A stretch of DNA of 34,526 bases from Mycobacterium gordonae. Its GTDB lineage: Bacteria; Actinomycetota; Actinomycetes; Mycobacteriales; Mycobacteriaceae. The notes under the pieces are model-generated. The model had not been told where the DNA came from. It searched no databases and saw only the letters and a list, made by a program, of their open reading frames with translations. The position numbers and the translations under genes are program-made. Positions 7,849 to 15,426 of this stretch are shown here, in pieces; position 1 is the first letter of the stretch; every line of letters starts with the position of its first letter. The DNA is taken from NCBI RefSeq assembly GCF_001417955.2, contig NZ_LKTM01000351.1:1-34526 (forward strand), read 5' to 3'.

Positions 7849-9491
7849 GCCTCAGGTTCGCCTTCTATGGCCGAGTGAGTACCGAGGACGCCCAAGATCC
7901 GGAGGCGAGCCGCAGCTGGCAGAAACGTCGTGCCATCGATCTGATCAGTCCGCATGGCGGCGTCCTCGCCGCCGACTACTTCGATATAGGCCAGAGCCGG
8001 TCGCTTCCCTGGAAACGCAGGCCGGAGGCTTCACGTCTGCTCGCAGATGTCACTTCTCGTGGCCGTGGCTTCGATGCCGTCGTGATCGGGGAACCTGCTC
8101 GCGCGTTCTACGGACCGCAATTTGCGCTCACCTTCCCGGTGCTCACGCACTACGGGGTCGGCCTATGGGTGCCTGAAGTTGGCGGAGCGGTTGATCCCGG
8201 ATCCGAGGCACACGACCTCGTGATGACGCTCTTTGGCGGAATGAGCAAGGGAGAACGTGCGCGAATCCAGATGCGCGTGCGTACCGCGATGTCGGCACTC
8301 GCGCAGGACACAACCAGATACCTCGGCGGTCGCCCACCGTACGGTTATCAACTCGTCGATGCCGGCCCGCACCCAAACCCCGCCAAGGCAAGTCTTGGGC
8401 AGCGTCTTCACCGCCTGGAGCCTGACCCCGAGACCGCCCCGACCGTCGAGCGGATCTATCGCATGTATGCCGATGGTGCTGGCTTGCGCTTCATCGCACA
8501 GCAGCTCACCGACGATGGAGTGCCATCACCGAGCCAATACGACCCGGCACGGAACCGGCATCGTGACCCACGTGGATGGTCCCATTCGGCGATCCGCGCC
8601 ATTCTCGACAACCCTGCGTACCGCGGTATCCGTGTCTGGGGCAAGCAGGAGAAGTATGAGGTCCTTTTGAACCCCGATGATGTCGCCGCGGGATATGAGA
8701 CTCGCATGCGGTGGCGCGATCGGGCCGACTGGATCGCACCCGATCGACGCACGCACGAAGAGCTGATCCCTGATGAGCTGGCGCAGGCTGTTCGTCTCCG
8801 GATGCAGGCGCGGCGTGGTCCCGGTCGCGTGTGCAGCAGAGAATCGACAGTGCCGTATGCGCTGCGTGGGCTGCTGTTCTGCGCCGCATGTGGACGGCGA
8901 ATGCAGGGCGCCGCCCGGCCGGGGAAGCAAACAACGCGGATCCTCTACCGTTGTGAGTTCGGCAAGTCACGTTCTGTACCTGTGGACCTGAGTGATCATC
9001 CGCGCACCGTCTATCTCCGCGAAGACGCAGTGACAGCGCGACTCGACGAATGGATCGCCACTCTGGCCGATCCAGAAGACCTCGCACGCGGGCAAGACGT
9101 GGACCCGGCGGCCGGACCTGGCTACGCCGCCTTGCAGCGCCAGCTGAGCGAGGCGAATGCCAAAGTGGCTGCCTTGATCACCGCCGTGGAGTCTGGCGTG
9201 GCCGTTGAGGATCTAACTGCTGCGTTGCGTCAACGTACCGCCGAGCGCGACGAGCTGAGGGCACGCGTTGAGCGAGTGGAGCGGCCCCGCGCCATGTGTG
9301 CCGCCGAGATCAGTGAGTTAGTTAAGGAGTTAGGCGGACTGTCGGTCATCCTCGGCGCGGCAACCGGAGCTGAGCGCGCCGAGGTGTACGCAAGCTTGGG
9401 CCTGCGTCTCGACTACGACCCGCATCTTCGGCGAGTCACGGCGACTGCCGACCTGAGTCGTGTCGCCGGATGTGTCCGAGGGGGGACTTGA
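7845..9491 (+). CDS. Large serine recombinase
   Basis: Protein of 548 residues. The resolvase domain starts with FAFYGRVSTED; S12 is the expected nucleophile. In place of the common DRLSR motif it has GEPARAFYG, seen in a group of actinobacterial recombinases. GRPPYGYQL marks the junction to the recombinase domain. A zinc ribbon follows (CAACGRRMQG, then YRCEFG), and a coiled-coil-like stretch at about 425-480 (LQRQLSEANAKVAAL). It would integrate or excise the AICE-like module. The ATG overlaps the upstream stop (ATGA). The last seven codons (CVRGGT and stop) lie within the 27-bp att repeat at 9471-9497, so the gene ends inside sequence copied from the tRNA-Leu 3' end. Confidence 0.92.
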   Translation: MSLRFAFYGRVSTEDAQDPEASRSWQKRRAIDLISPHGGVLAADYFDIGQSRSLPWKRRPEASRLLADVTSRGRGFDAVVIGEPARAFYGPQFALTFPVLTHYGVGLWVPEVGGAVDPGSEAHDLVMTLFGGMSKGERARIQMRVRTAMSALAQDTTRYLGGRPPYGYQLVDAGPHPNPAKASLGQRLHRLEPDPETAPTVERIYRMYADGAGLRFIAQQLTDDGVPSPSQYDPARNRHRDPRGWSHSAIRAILDNPAYRGIRVWGKQEKYEVLLNPDDVAAGYETRMRWRDRADWIAPDRRTHEELIPDELAQAVRLRMQARRGPGRVCSRESTVPYALRGLLFCAACGRRMQGAARPGKQTTRILYRCEFGKSRSVPVDLSDHPRTVYLREDAVTARLDEWIATLADPEDLARGQDVDPAAGPGYAALQRQLSEANAKVAALITAVESGVAVEDLTAALRQRTAERDELRARVERVERPRAMCAAEISELVKELGGLSVILGAATGAERAEVYASLGLRLDYDPHLRRVTATADLSRVAGCVRGGT

Positions 9492-9497
9492 ACCCCC
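9471..9497. repeat. attL, left copy of the 27-bp core
   Basis: TGTGTCCGAG, GGGGGACTTG, AACCCCC: 27 bases identical to 20232-20258. The next base differs on both sides (A against T before, G against A after). The core is the T-arm and acceptor end of tRNA-Leu on the minus strand. It also encodes the C-terminus and stop of the serine recombinase. Confidence 0.93.
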
Positions 9498-9545
9498 GCA
9501 GACCTCCCAGGTCAGGGGCGCGAATCCCCCTCTAGCAGCCGAAAT
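9498..9545 (-). other. tRNA-like sequence beside attL
   Basis: Read on the minus strand, the DNA before the T-arm core can fold as a long variable arm (GACCT, loop, AGGTC) preceded by a 5-bp stem with a 7-base loop ATTCGCG (GGGGG/CCCCT). Together with the core this mimics the 3' two thirds of a class II tRNA. No matching 5' acceptor strand is present, so it is not a complete gene. Confidence 0.35.
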
Positions 9546-9591
9546 GCATGACTGTGGTTCACGCGGGTTGTCCTAGTTTCAGAGGATTTTG

Positions 9592-9610
9592 TGTCCAAAG
9601 CGTGTCCAGG
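9592..9610 (+). repeat. Candidate integrase arm-type sites, left
   Basis: TGTCCAAA at 9592-9599 and TGTCCAGG at 9603-9610 are spaced 11 bases apart, about 95 bases inside the left core. The 13-mer TGTGTCCAAAGCG around the first copy recurs at 20153-20165 on the other side of the element. Confidence 0.6.
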
Positions 9611-9689
9611 CCGCCACCGTCGACCAGGCGCTCGACGTCGCCGCGGACGTGCTCGACATGTGAGCGGGCCAGCGCCGCAACGGTGCGAC

Positions 9690-10775
9690 ATGTTACGTCG
9701 CTGCGCAGGTTTGTCGCGCTGTGGTTCTACCCTCGACCAAGGGGAGACCCAGACGGATCGGCACAGGGGGAACGTCATCAGCCCGAACGCGCGGCCGTGG
9801 TCCTACTGGACGCGGAACAAGTTGGAGATCTTGAGCGGCTATCTGCCGGCGTTCACGAAGGCGGTCAGCGGCAAGTCGCCTGAGTGCATCTATCTCGACC
9901 TGATGGCGGGCCAACCGAAGAACGTCGAGCGCTACACCGGCGCCGAGTTTGACGGTTCACCAGTCGTCGCGATGAGCGCGCAGCCGCCGTTCACCCGACT
10001 GCGCTTCGGTGAACTCAATCCGGCCCGCGCCCGCGCGCTGGACGCGCATCTGCGAGAGAAGTTCCCCGGCGATACCCGCTACGAGGTCGTGGAAGGCGAC
10101 TGCAACGCCACGATCGACGGCGTCCTGGCCGGCCTCGCCGACGTCGCGTGGGCGCCGACGTTCGCGTTCGTCGACCAGCAAGCCGCCGAAGTGCACTGGG
10201 AGACCATCCGAAAACTCGCTGCGTTCCGCAGAGACCGCAGGCACGGCCGCAAAGCCGAAATCTGGATCCTGATGTCGCCCACGATGATTCTCAAAGGCGT
10301 GCGAGGCACGAACAAGGAGGCATTCCAGGAGCGGGTAGACCGCCTATACGGGGGCGGCGAGTGGCGCCAGATCCAGCGGGCGTTCGACCAGCGCAAGATC
10401 ATCGCGAGCTGCTACCGCCAGCAGATGGTCAACCTGATGCGGTGGAAGTTGCAGCACGAACTCGGTTACTCCATAACGCACCGGATCCCGATGCAGATGC
10501 AGAACAAGCTGGAAATCTACGACATGGTGTTCGCCACGGACCATGACGTCGGCGACCGCATCATGCGATACCTGTACAACCAGGCCGCGCTCCGCGAGCC
10601 CGAGATGATGCGGCAGGCCAAGGAGGCCAAGTCGGGTCAGTTCTCACTATTCGAAGACGACCCCGGTTTCGACGATGCGAAGGCCGGCGAGCGGTTGTGG
10701 CGCCCGGAGCCGTGCTGGGATCCGACGGGCGCCGAGTGGTGGGGCTACGAGGACTACCTCGACGAGAACCGCTAG
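9690..10775 (+). CDS. tcmP: Three-Cys-motif partner protein TcmP
   Basis: Protein of up to 361 residues. The family signature begins at RPWSYWTRNKLEILSGYLPA and continues through YLDLMAGQPKN, FVDQQAAEVHWETIRKL and a C-terminal MVFATDHDVGDRIMRYLY. TcmP proteins are known as partners encoded beside Gp37/Gp68 (DUF5131) proteins; their biochemical role is not established. That partner is the next gene and converges on this one with overlapping stop codons. The start is uncertain: ATG 9690 is the last ATG before the conserved part, while AGGGGG at 9765-9770 stands just before GTC-ATC codons that are not normal starts. Apart from repressor and integrase it is the only rightward gene of the element, which suggests its own promoter and possible cargo status. 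Confidence 0.78.
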   Translation: MLRRCAGLSRCGSTLDQGETQTDRHRGNVISPNARPWSYWTRNKLEILSGYLPAFTKAVSGKSPECIYLDLMAGQPKNVERYTGAEFDGSPVVAMSAQPPFTRLRFGELNPARARALDAHLREKFPGDTRYEVVEGDCNATIDGVLAGLADVAWAPTFAFVDQQAAEVHWETIRKLAAFRRDRRHGRKAEIWILMSPTMILKGVRGTNKEAFQERVDRLYGGGEWRQIQRAFDQRKIIASCYRQQMVNLMRWKLQHELGYSITHRIPMQMQNKLEIYDMVFATDHDVGDRIMRYLYNQAALREPEMMRQAKEAKSGQFSLFEDDPGFDDAKAGERLWRPEPCWDPTGAEWWGYEDYLDENR

Positions 10776-11512
10776 ACCGCGGCCGGCATCTCGTCCCAAC
10801 GCCGGCCGTCGAGTTCGCGTCCTTCGGCCTTCGGCGTCCGGCCACCCCATTGCTTGAAAAAGAACGCGACGCCGGAGTCCTGGCACACGTCCCGAATGCC
10901 GCGCACCCATTCCCCGTCAACAGGGCGATGATTCGCGCCGGACTCGCCGCCGGCGATCACCCAGTGAATGCCGTCTAGGTTTAGGCCGTCGAGCGGTCCG
11001 ATCAGCGGCTCACACGACAAAAAGCGAACGGCGGCGGGTACGTCGCGCAGATGGTCGACCCGCGGCAGCGCGTCTGCGTTTTCGACGGACACACCCATCC
11101 ACAGGTTGGCCGGCCAGTCGAGACTTTCGCCGAGCCGGCGCAGCCGCAAGCTGCGCTTGGTGAGCACCTGGTATGTGTGCTGCGGCGTATCGCGGCAGAC
11201 GTCGAACACGTCGCGGATGAAGCTGACCGGCACGCGGGCGTGGAACAGGTCGGACATTGAGTTCACGAAGACGACACGCGACTGGCGCCACCGGCGCGGC
11301 TCGTCGAGTGCCTGCGGATGGATGGTCACGCCGAAGCCCGGTCCGGACGTGCGAGGGTCACCGTCGTTCTGGTACTTCGCGGAACCCATGGCCTTTAACC
11401 GTTTCGCCAACGTCATTGCGTAGCAGTGGTCGCAGCCGTCGGAAACACGATCGCAGCCGGTGACGGGGTTCCAGGTGGCCTCGGTCCATTCGATCGCCGA
11501 TCGGTCAGCCAT
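10772..11512 (-). CDS. DUF5131 / phage Gp37-Gp68 family protein
   Basis: Protein of 246 residues. MADRSAIEWTEATWNPVTGC at the N-terminus is the family signature. Three cysteines in C-x6-C-x2-C (C20, C27, C30) give the three-Cys motif, reminiscent of a radical SAM iron-sulfur site but with wider spacing than the classical C-x3-C-x2-C. Later conserved parts are FVNSMSDLFHARVP, YQVLTKR, WMGVSVEN, RFLSCEPLIGP, WVIAGGESG and FFFKQWGG. The ATG at 11512 has AGGGGTG upstream and overlaps the preceding small gene by 8 bases. It ends in an overlap with the TcmP stop. The family is common in actinobacterial phages; a nucleic-acid modification role is often suspected but not shown here. Confidence 0.9.
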   Translation of the reverse strand: MADRSAIEWTEATWNPVTGCDRVSDGCDHCYAMTLAKRLKAMGSAKYQNDGDPRTSGPGFGVTIHPQALDEPRRWRQSRVVFVNSMSDLFHARVPVSFIRDVFDVCRDTPQHTYQVLTKRSLRLRRLGESLDWPANLWMGVSVENADALPRVDHLRDVPAAVRFLSCEPLIGPLDGLNLDGIHWVIAGGESGANHRPVDGEWVRGIRDVCQDSGVAFFFKQWGGRTPKAEGRELDGRRWDEMPAAV

Positions 11513-11615
11513 GCGTCACCCCTGAGCAGTTCATCGCCTGCAACGCTATTCGATCGCACACCGTATCGGCGACGTCCGACACCCACCCACGGTGAGCGCG
11601 GCGGCGCGTCTTCAT
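11505..11615 (-). CDS. Small 36-residue protein, unknown
   Basis: The ATG at 11615 overlaps the stop of the upstream gene in an ATGA, and the gene ends 8 bases inside the DUF5131 gene. The product starts MKTRRRAHRGWVSDVADTVC and ends MNCSGVTHG. The coupling on both sides is the main evidence; I recognise no domain. It may serve to couple translation of DUF5131 to the upstream genes. Confidence 0.4.
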   Translation of the reverse strand: MKTRRRAHRGWVSDVADTVCDRIALQAMNCSGVTHG

Positions 11616-11827
11616 TCGGGCCAGTCTTCCGCTGCGCGGCCCGCGCCACGGTAGCGCCGCATCGCCGGCCCGGTGTCGATCCGTACCCGCAGCATTCGCA
11701 TGTACCCGCGCATCCACAGCTTCGGCAGCACCAGCGACTCTCCGCCGGCGTAAGGGTTCGGGTCGCCTGGTTCAGCCAGCGACCCGGAGTACAGCGCGTA
11801 CATGTACTCGGCGCGCTTCGACGTCAC
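11612..11827 (-). CDS. Small phage protein, unknown function
   Basis: Protein of 71 residues, starting at GTG 11827 because an in-frame stop lies a short way upstream and no other start is available. The sequence (RAEYMYALYSGSLAEPGDPN, then LPKLWMRGYMRMLRVRID) has a balanced composition with conserved-looking aromatic residues, unlike the arginine-rich false frames nearby. It follows the terminase gene after 61 bases, the place where a portal gene would be expected in a complete phage, but it is far too short for a portal. No function assigned. Confidence 0.6.
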   Translation of the reverse strand: MTSKRAEYMYALYSGSLAEPGDPNPYAGGESLVLPKLWMRGYMRMLRVRIDTGPAMRRYRGAGRAAEDWPE

Positions 11828-11888
11828 CCGCCAAGCATGCAGCCGCGCCGGCCCAGTCCGTCGGACCCACGCCGACGGCGCGCAGCGA

Positions 11889-13319
11889 TCACAGGAGGAT
11901 CATTTCCCGGTCGCCCGACCCGCGCCGGTACGGTCGCGCCGGCCGGAAACACGTCACACCCCACAACGCCAGCGACGCCGAGATCAGCGCCGACGAACCC
12001 GGCGCCTTCCGATCCCAACCGAACGCCTGCCCAGACAACATCGGCCGCTGCTTCGCCGACAACACCCCGCGCGACAACTCCACCTGCCCACGATGCGCCA
12101 GCGCGCCATCGGCGACAGCATCGACGAACTGGCCCGCCGCGATCGCAACGTCGCGGTGCCCGACCAGCGTCGGCCGCACCCTGGCGCCCGTCCAGTCGAG
12201 TTCGGCCAGGGCGCCGCGCTCATCGACGACGACAGCGCGCACCCGCCCATTCAAGTGCGCTGCGACCCAACCGGGTAGCCACGTCACACCCGGCCCGGTT
12301 TGATACCACTCGACGTTCAGCCGGCCATCCCCGCGGCGCCCAGCAAGGCACACCGTCGCCTTATCCCTTGACGGGCCAGCGTCCACGCCGATCGCCAAAT
12401 CCGTGACCGGCACCGAGTCGGGATCCCGTAGCGTCTCCCACACCGCAGGGTCGAACACCTGATCGCCGGCGCCGCGCGGCACCCACATGCTGAGTCGTTC
12501 AGCGCGGAACGTGTCCGGTGGCAGCACGGCGCGGTCGTCGATGATGGCCTGTATCGGAACCCGGCCCGTCGCCACGGCCGGATTCGTGCGGACCCACACC
12601 GCGTGGTCGTCTATGTCGTCGCCGTATTCAGCGCACCATTCCCACCAAGCGAGTCGCGGATTCAGGCCGTCGTGCGCCGAATGGCGCATCGCCGAGAACG
12701 CTTCGGAGTCGTGCATCGGACCCGGCGCGGTCCCGAAGAACAACGACTGCGCCCGCGGCCGGCTGTAGACCGTGGGTTGCAGCGCGCCGACTTCCGCGGC
12801 CGGCAAGTCTTCGGCCTCGTCGACGATCAGCCGGTCGATCGTCAGGCCGCGGCCAGCCGACGCCGAGCGTGTGGTGAACGCGATCCGCGCCCCGGTGTCC
12901 AGTTCGACGTACTCGGCACCGATCATCTGAGAATGCCGGCGCACCCGGCCCGCTAAATCCTCGTCAGATTGGATGACCTCCCACAGCCGGCGAAACGCGT
13001 CAGACGACGTCTTGACGGCGTGCGCCGTGTGCAGGATCTGTTCGTCGAGCTCGTAGAGCCCGAACAGTTCCAACGCCAACAGGATCTGACCCTTGCCCGA
13101 CTGGCGGGCCACAACCACACCGGCCTGAGACACCGACCACGTACCACCGGACTCCCGCAGGACGCCGCGCACAATGTCGGCCTGCCAGCCGTCGAGCGGC
13201 ACCCCATACGCGGCAGCAAGTTCGACGCAATCCCTGCCGGTCGCCTCGTTGCCGTCCGGCACCCGGCGGAACGTCGGCGCCGTCGCCGCGGCCGGCGCCG
13301 TCCTGGTCCTGGTGCTCAT
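11889..13319 (-). CDS. terL: Terminase large subunit
   Basis: Protein of 476 residues, near full length for the family. The ATPase domain has a Walker A-like VARQSGKGQ at about 70-78 and Walker B LIVDEAEDL at about 164-172. The nuclease domain begins LAIGVDAGPSRDKATV, with D313 as the first catalytic aspartate, and VVVDERGAL may give the second acidic site. The enzyme cuts concatemeric DNA and pumps it into capsids. It overlaps the upstream small gene in an ATGA. No portal or head genes follow, so if the protein is active it would have to act on capsids supplied by another phage or serve a different purpose. Confidence 0.92.
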   Translation of the reverse strand: MSTRTRTAPAAATAPTFRRVPDGNEATGRDCVELAAAYGVPLDGWQADIVRGVLRESGGTWSVSQAGVVVARQSGKGQILLALELFGLYELDEQILHTAHAVKTSSDAFRRLWEVIQSDEDLAGRVRRHSQMIGAEYVELDTGARIAFTTRSASAGRGLTIDRLIVDEAEDLPAAEVGALQPTVYSRPRAQSLFFGTAPGPMHDSEAFSAMRHSAHDGLNPRLAWWEWCAEYGDDIDDHAVWVRTNPAVATGRVPIQAIIDDRAVLPPDTFRAERLSMWVPRGAGDQVFDPAVWETLRDPDSVPVTDLAIGVDAGPSRDKATVCLAGRRGDGRLNVEWYQTGPGVTWLPGWVAAHLNGRVRAVVVDERGALAELDWTGARVRPTLVGHRDVAIAAGQFVDAVADGALAHRGQVELSRGVLSAKQRPMLSGQAFGWDRKAPGSSALISASLALWGVTCFRPARPYRRGSGDREMILL

Positions 13320-13549
13320 CGCGCAGCCCGCCGGCGCCGGCGCGCCGCTATCTCGTCCAGCTTCGACACACCCGCCGGCGGTGCCGTCTTCCCGAGCGCC
13401 GTGACCACGATCCGGTACTCACGCGACGCAGACACCACGTCACGCGGCGACGTGTCCGGGTCGTCGATGATGCCCGCCAACCGGTCGCGCAACGCTTCCA
13501 GACGGCCGCGATCAGTTCTCGGTTTCGGCCGCTTCTTTGCTGTGGTCAC
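13316..13549 (-). CDS. Probable terminase small subunit
   Basis: Protein of 77 residues, basic at both ends, with a helical core (GRLEALRDRLAGIIDDPDTS, then RDVVSASREYRIVVTALGK). Small helical proteins of this kind directly before TerL in mycobacteriophage-like elements are usually annotated as terminase small subunits that recognise the packaging site. GTG 13549 is preceded by GGAG at 7 bases. The gene overlaps terL in an ATGA. The call rests on position and composition more than on motifs. Confidence 0.65.
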   Translation of the reverse strand: MTTAKKRPKPRTDRGRLEALRDRLAGIIDDPDTSPRDVVSASREYRIVVTALGKTAPPAGVSKLDEIAARRRRRAAR

Positions 13550-13565
13550 TTTGGGCTCCAGATGT

Positions 13566-13649
13566 TTACCTATGCCAGGGGGCGTCGCGGCGGAAGTGCT
13601 CGAAGGGGACCTCCCCCTGGGTCTGTTGTGGCTGCTCAGGGTGGGTCAT
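13566..13649 (-). CDS. Small 27-residue protein, possible
   Basis: The ATG at 13649 overlaps the HNH stop in an ATGA, and the gene ends 16 bases before the terminase small-subunit start. The product is MTHPEQPQQTQG followed by EVPFEHFRRDAPWHR. The coupling and fit between two genes are the only evidence; nothing about its role is visible. Confidence 0.38.
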   Translation of the reverse strand: MTHPEQPQQTQGEVPFEHFRRDAPWHR

Positions 13650-13921
13650 CCGAGTGCTCCGCTGTTGCGGCCGACGGTGCCGTCGGGCTGGTTGGATCGG
13701 ATCTCGTTGCACTGCTTGTGTGCTGGTCGCCCGTTGTCGTGGTGGTCGTCGCCGCCGTGACTGGTGGGCACAAGATGATCGACGACGAAGCACCATGGGT
13801 CGGGCCATGGCACGGACAGGTCTACGGGTTGGCCGCACAGCGCGCACGGTGCGCCGGCCTTGACTTGAAGCGCGACGCGGGCTCGTGCTCTGTCGCGGAT
13901 GGCCTTGGATGCGAACGGCAT
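13646..13921 (-). CDS. HNH endonuclease
   Basis: Protein of 91 residues. A zinc-binding pair C26-x2-C29 (CALC) and H68-x2-C71 (HKQCN) frame the nuclease site: VVDHLVPTSHGG holds D48-H49, and N63 follows in HDNGRPAH. HNH nucleases encoded just before the terminase genes are needed for packaging cuts in several phages and satellites. The start lies 3 bases after the upstream stop. With terS and terL it makes a complete packaging-cut set lacking a head. Confidence 0.9.
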   Translation of the reverse strand: MPFASKAIRDRARARVALQVKAGAPCALCGQPVDLSVPWPDPWCFVVDHLVPTSHGGDDHHDNGRPAHKQCNEIRSNQPDGTVGRNSGALG

Positions 13922-13924
13922 GGG

Positions 13925-14248
13925 TCAGTCCTGCTCGTCGTCCTGGTCGTCGTCGTCGGCTGGTCCCCACGTCCGGCTGGTCACGAAGGTGCAGCCGGGT
14001 TGCGGGTTGTGGACGCCGCCGCATCGGTCGCAGTGCTCACCGTCGGGTGAGCAGTTCGGGTCGGTGCTCACTTTCTGCTCCTGCTCGTCGTGGTGGTGGT
14101 TTGCCTTGCGGTCGGCGCGCGCTTCGGTGTCGCGGTGCGCGACGCTGGGCGCTCCCGACGCCGACCGCAAGGTGCTCATGGCGCTCACCAGCTGGCGACG
14201 GGCGTCGTCGCGCTGCTCAGTTGCCGCGTTGTCGGGGGTGGTGGTCAT
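13925..14248 (-). CDS. Acidic small protein with a zinc knuckle
   Basis: Protein of 107 residues starting at ATG 14248, chosen because AGGAGG stands about 8 bases upstream. The N-terminal half is charged and helical (RDDARRQLVSAMSTLRS). The C-terminal half has clustered cysteines (NCSPDGEHCDRCGGVHNPQP, GCTF) that may bind zinc, and ends in an acidic run (DDDDQDDEQD). No family recognised. It is separated from the upstream gene by 111 bases, the longest gap between genes in the leftward block apart from the palindrome region. Confidence 0.65.
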   Translation of the reverse strand: MTTTPDNAATEQRDDARRQLVSAMSTLRSASGAPSVAHRDTEARADRKANHHHDEQEQKVSTDPNCSPDGEHCDRCGGVHNPQPGCTFVTSRTWGPADDDDQDDEQD

Positions 14249-14359
14249 GTGTGTTCCTCCTGTTGGTGTCGGTGTGGGGTGCTCGCGACCCGGCGCTGCA
14301 TCAGGCCAGCCGGGAAGCAGTCCGGCGCGCAACGGGCCGCGAGCACGTCTTCGGGGGCG

Positions 14360-15106
14360 CTACGCGACGTCGAACTCGTCTAGGCCTCCGTCGACGCCGA
14401 GGTCGTCGGCCGGTAGCGCAGCAGCGACCCGCTCCTGAAATTCCTTGAGCGTTGGGAGTGCCAAGGCGTGCCCCAGGCAGGCGAGGGACCAGGCGTCGAC
14501 GTGACGACCGGCGGACGGGACCTCGGCGTCGGTGAAGATCAACCAGCGGTAGTCGTCGGTGGCGACGCGGGCGGCGGACGCGAACGCCACGAACCCGGCC
14601 GTGGCGGCACCCCAGGCTTTGACGGCGCGCTGCGCGCCCTGCCACAGTTCGACTGCTTCGAGGCCTGCGGCGATGACCGCGCCCGCGTCGTCGAGGCGGT
14701 GGTTGGGGAGGCCTGCGGCCGCTGCGGCGAGGTTCGCGGAGTGCGGCTTGAGGGCTGCGGCCCACGCTGCGAGGACCTGGTTGGCGTGGGCGTTGAGAGC
14801 GTCGCGGCGGCGTTGCATGGCACGCTCGGTGGCTGCCTCCTGGACGCCGTGCCCCTGGAAGTTGGCGATCTGCCAGTCGAGTGCGTAGCGCCGGACGAGC
14901 GGGTCGTCGTGGTAGTCGTCGCCGCGTTCGATGGCGTCGAGGATCGCGGCGTTGAGGTCGCCGCGAGTGCCGAGCATGGTTTCGGTGGTGGTGGCGATCT
15001 GGTCGGCCTGGTCGAGTTTCACGACCAGGGCCGAGGGCAGTGCGACGTCGAGCGCCTTGGAGGCGTTGCGGACCTGTGTGGCGTGAAAGCGTGCGGAGAT
15101 CTTCAT
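14360..15106 (-). CDS. Alanine-rich protein of the phage-like element, unknown
   Basis: Protein of 248 residues starting at ATG 15106, where AGGAAGG lies 7 bases upstream; the open frame upstream of it is arginine-rich and overlaps the preceding gene. The sequence is largely helical (KISARFHATQVRNASKALDV, DLNAAILDAIERGDD, RYALDWQIANFQGHGVQ) and ends in an acidic tail. It is the second-largest product of the leftward block, and I recognise no domain. It does not resemble capsid, portal or protease. It follows the upstream gene after 2 bases. Confidence 0.68.
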   Translation of the reverse strand: MKISARFHATQVRNASKALDVALPSALVVKLDQADQIATTTETMLGTRGDLNAAILDAIERGDDYHDDPLVRRYALDWQIANFQGHGVQEAATERAMQRRRDALNAHANQVLAAWAAALKPHSANLAAAAAGLPNHRLDDAGAVIAAGLEAVELWQGAQRAVKAWGAATAGFVAFASAARVATDDYRWLIFTDAEVPSAGRHVDAWSLACLGHALALPTLKEFQERVAAALPADDLGVDGGLDEFDVA

Positions 15107-15108
15107 GG

Positions 15109-15426
15109 CTAGGCCTTCCTGGGTTGGGTCGATCGGTTTGTGATGACGCGCAGGAACGCTGCGGCGCTTTCCTCGTCGGTGAGGGGCGCGTCGGGCGGAT
15201 CGTCTGTGGTGTCGGTTCGGTCGTCTTTGGGTTCGGCGGTGCCGAACCGGCCGGCGATCGCCGCCATCCATTCGCGCCGGTTCGCAGATCCGGAGAGGGC
15301 TTTGAGGAACTGGCGTTCGACGTCGCCCTCCTCCGGCGGGGGTAGCTTCGCTGCCCGTTGGGTGAGTTCTTTGAGTTCGTCGTCGGTCAGTGAGGCGATG
15401 ATTCGGGCTTGCTCTTGACGGTTCAT
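15109..15426 (-). CDS. Small charged protein, unknown
   Basis: Protein of 105 residues. The N-terminus (MNRQEQARIIASLTDDELKE, then LTQRAAKLPPP) is helical; the C-terminal half is acidic (EPKDDRTDTTDDPPDAPLTD) and ends in a basic tail. A GGAGGG stands before the ATG, which overlaps the upstream stop in an ATGA. No recognised domain. Confidence 0.66.
   Translation of the reverse strand: MNRQEQARIIASLTDDELKELTQRAAKLPPPEEGDVERQFLKALSGSANRREWMAAIAGRFGTAEPKDDRTDTTDDPPDAPLTDEESAAAFLRVITNRSTQPRKA

Larger units (their letters stand above)
2196..9491 (+). mobile_element. AICE-like integrative element module
   Basis: The set FtsK/TraB translocase, HUH replication initiator, small SCO3933-like regulator, recombinase and Nudix/XRE pair matches the core of actinomycete integrative and conjugative elements. 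The right edge coincides with the att repeat at 9471-9497. The left edge is not visible: no second tRNA-derived repeat was found between 1 and 9470, and the IS21 element lies there. The HD, Nudix and XRE genes are included by context. Confidence 0.6.

Noticed and set aside
9472..9545. A second complete tRNA gene at the left att site
   Set aside because: The T-arm and a variable-arm-like hairpin are there, but no 5' acceptor strand pairs with the 3' end, so a functional tRNA is not supported; kept only as a tRNA-like sequence.
14301..14765. 154-codon minus-strand frame inside 14360-15106
   Set aside because: Strongly arginine-rich; the alternative frame has a good start with AGGAAGG and normal composition.
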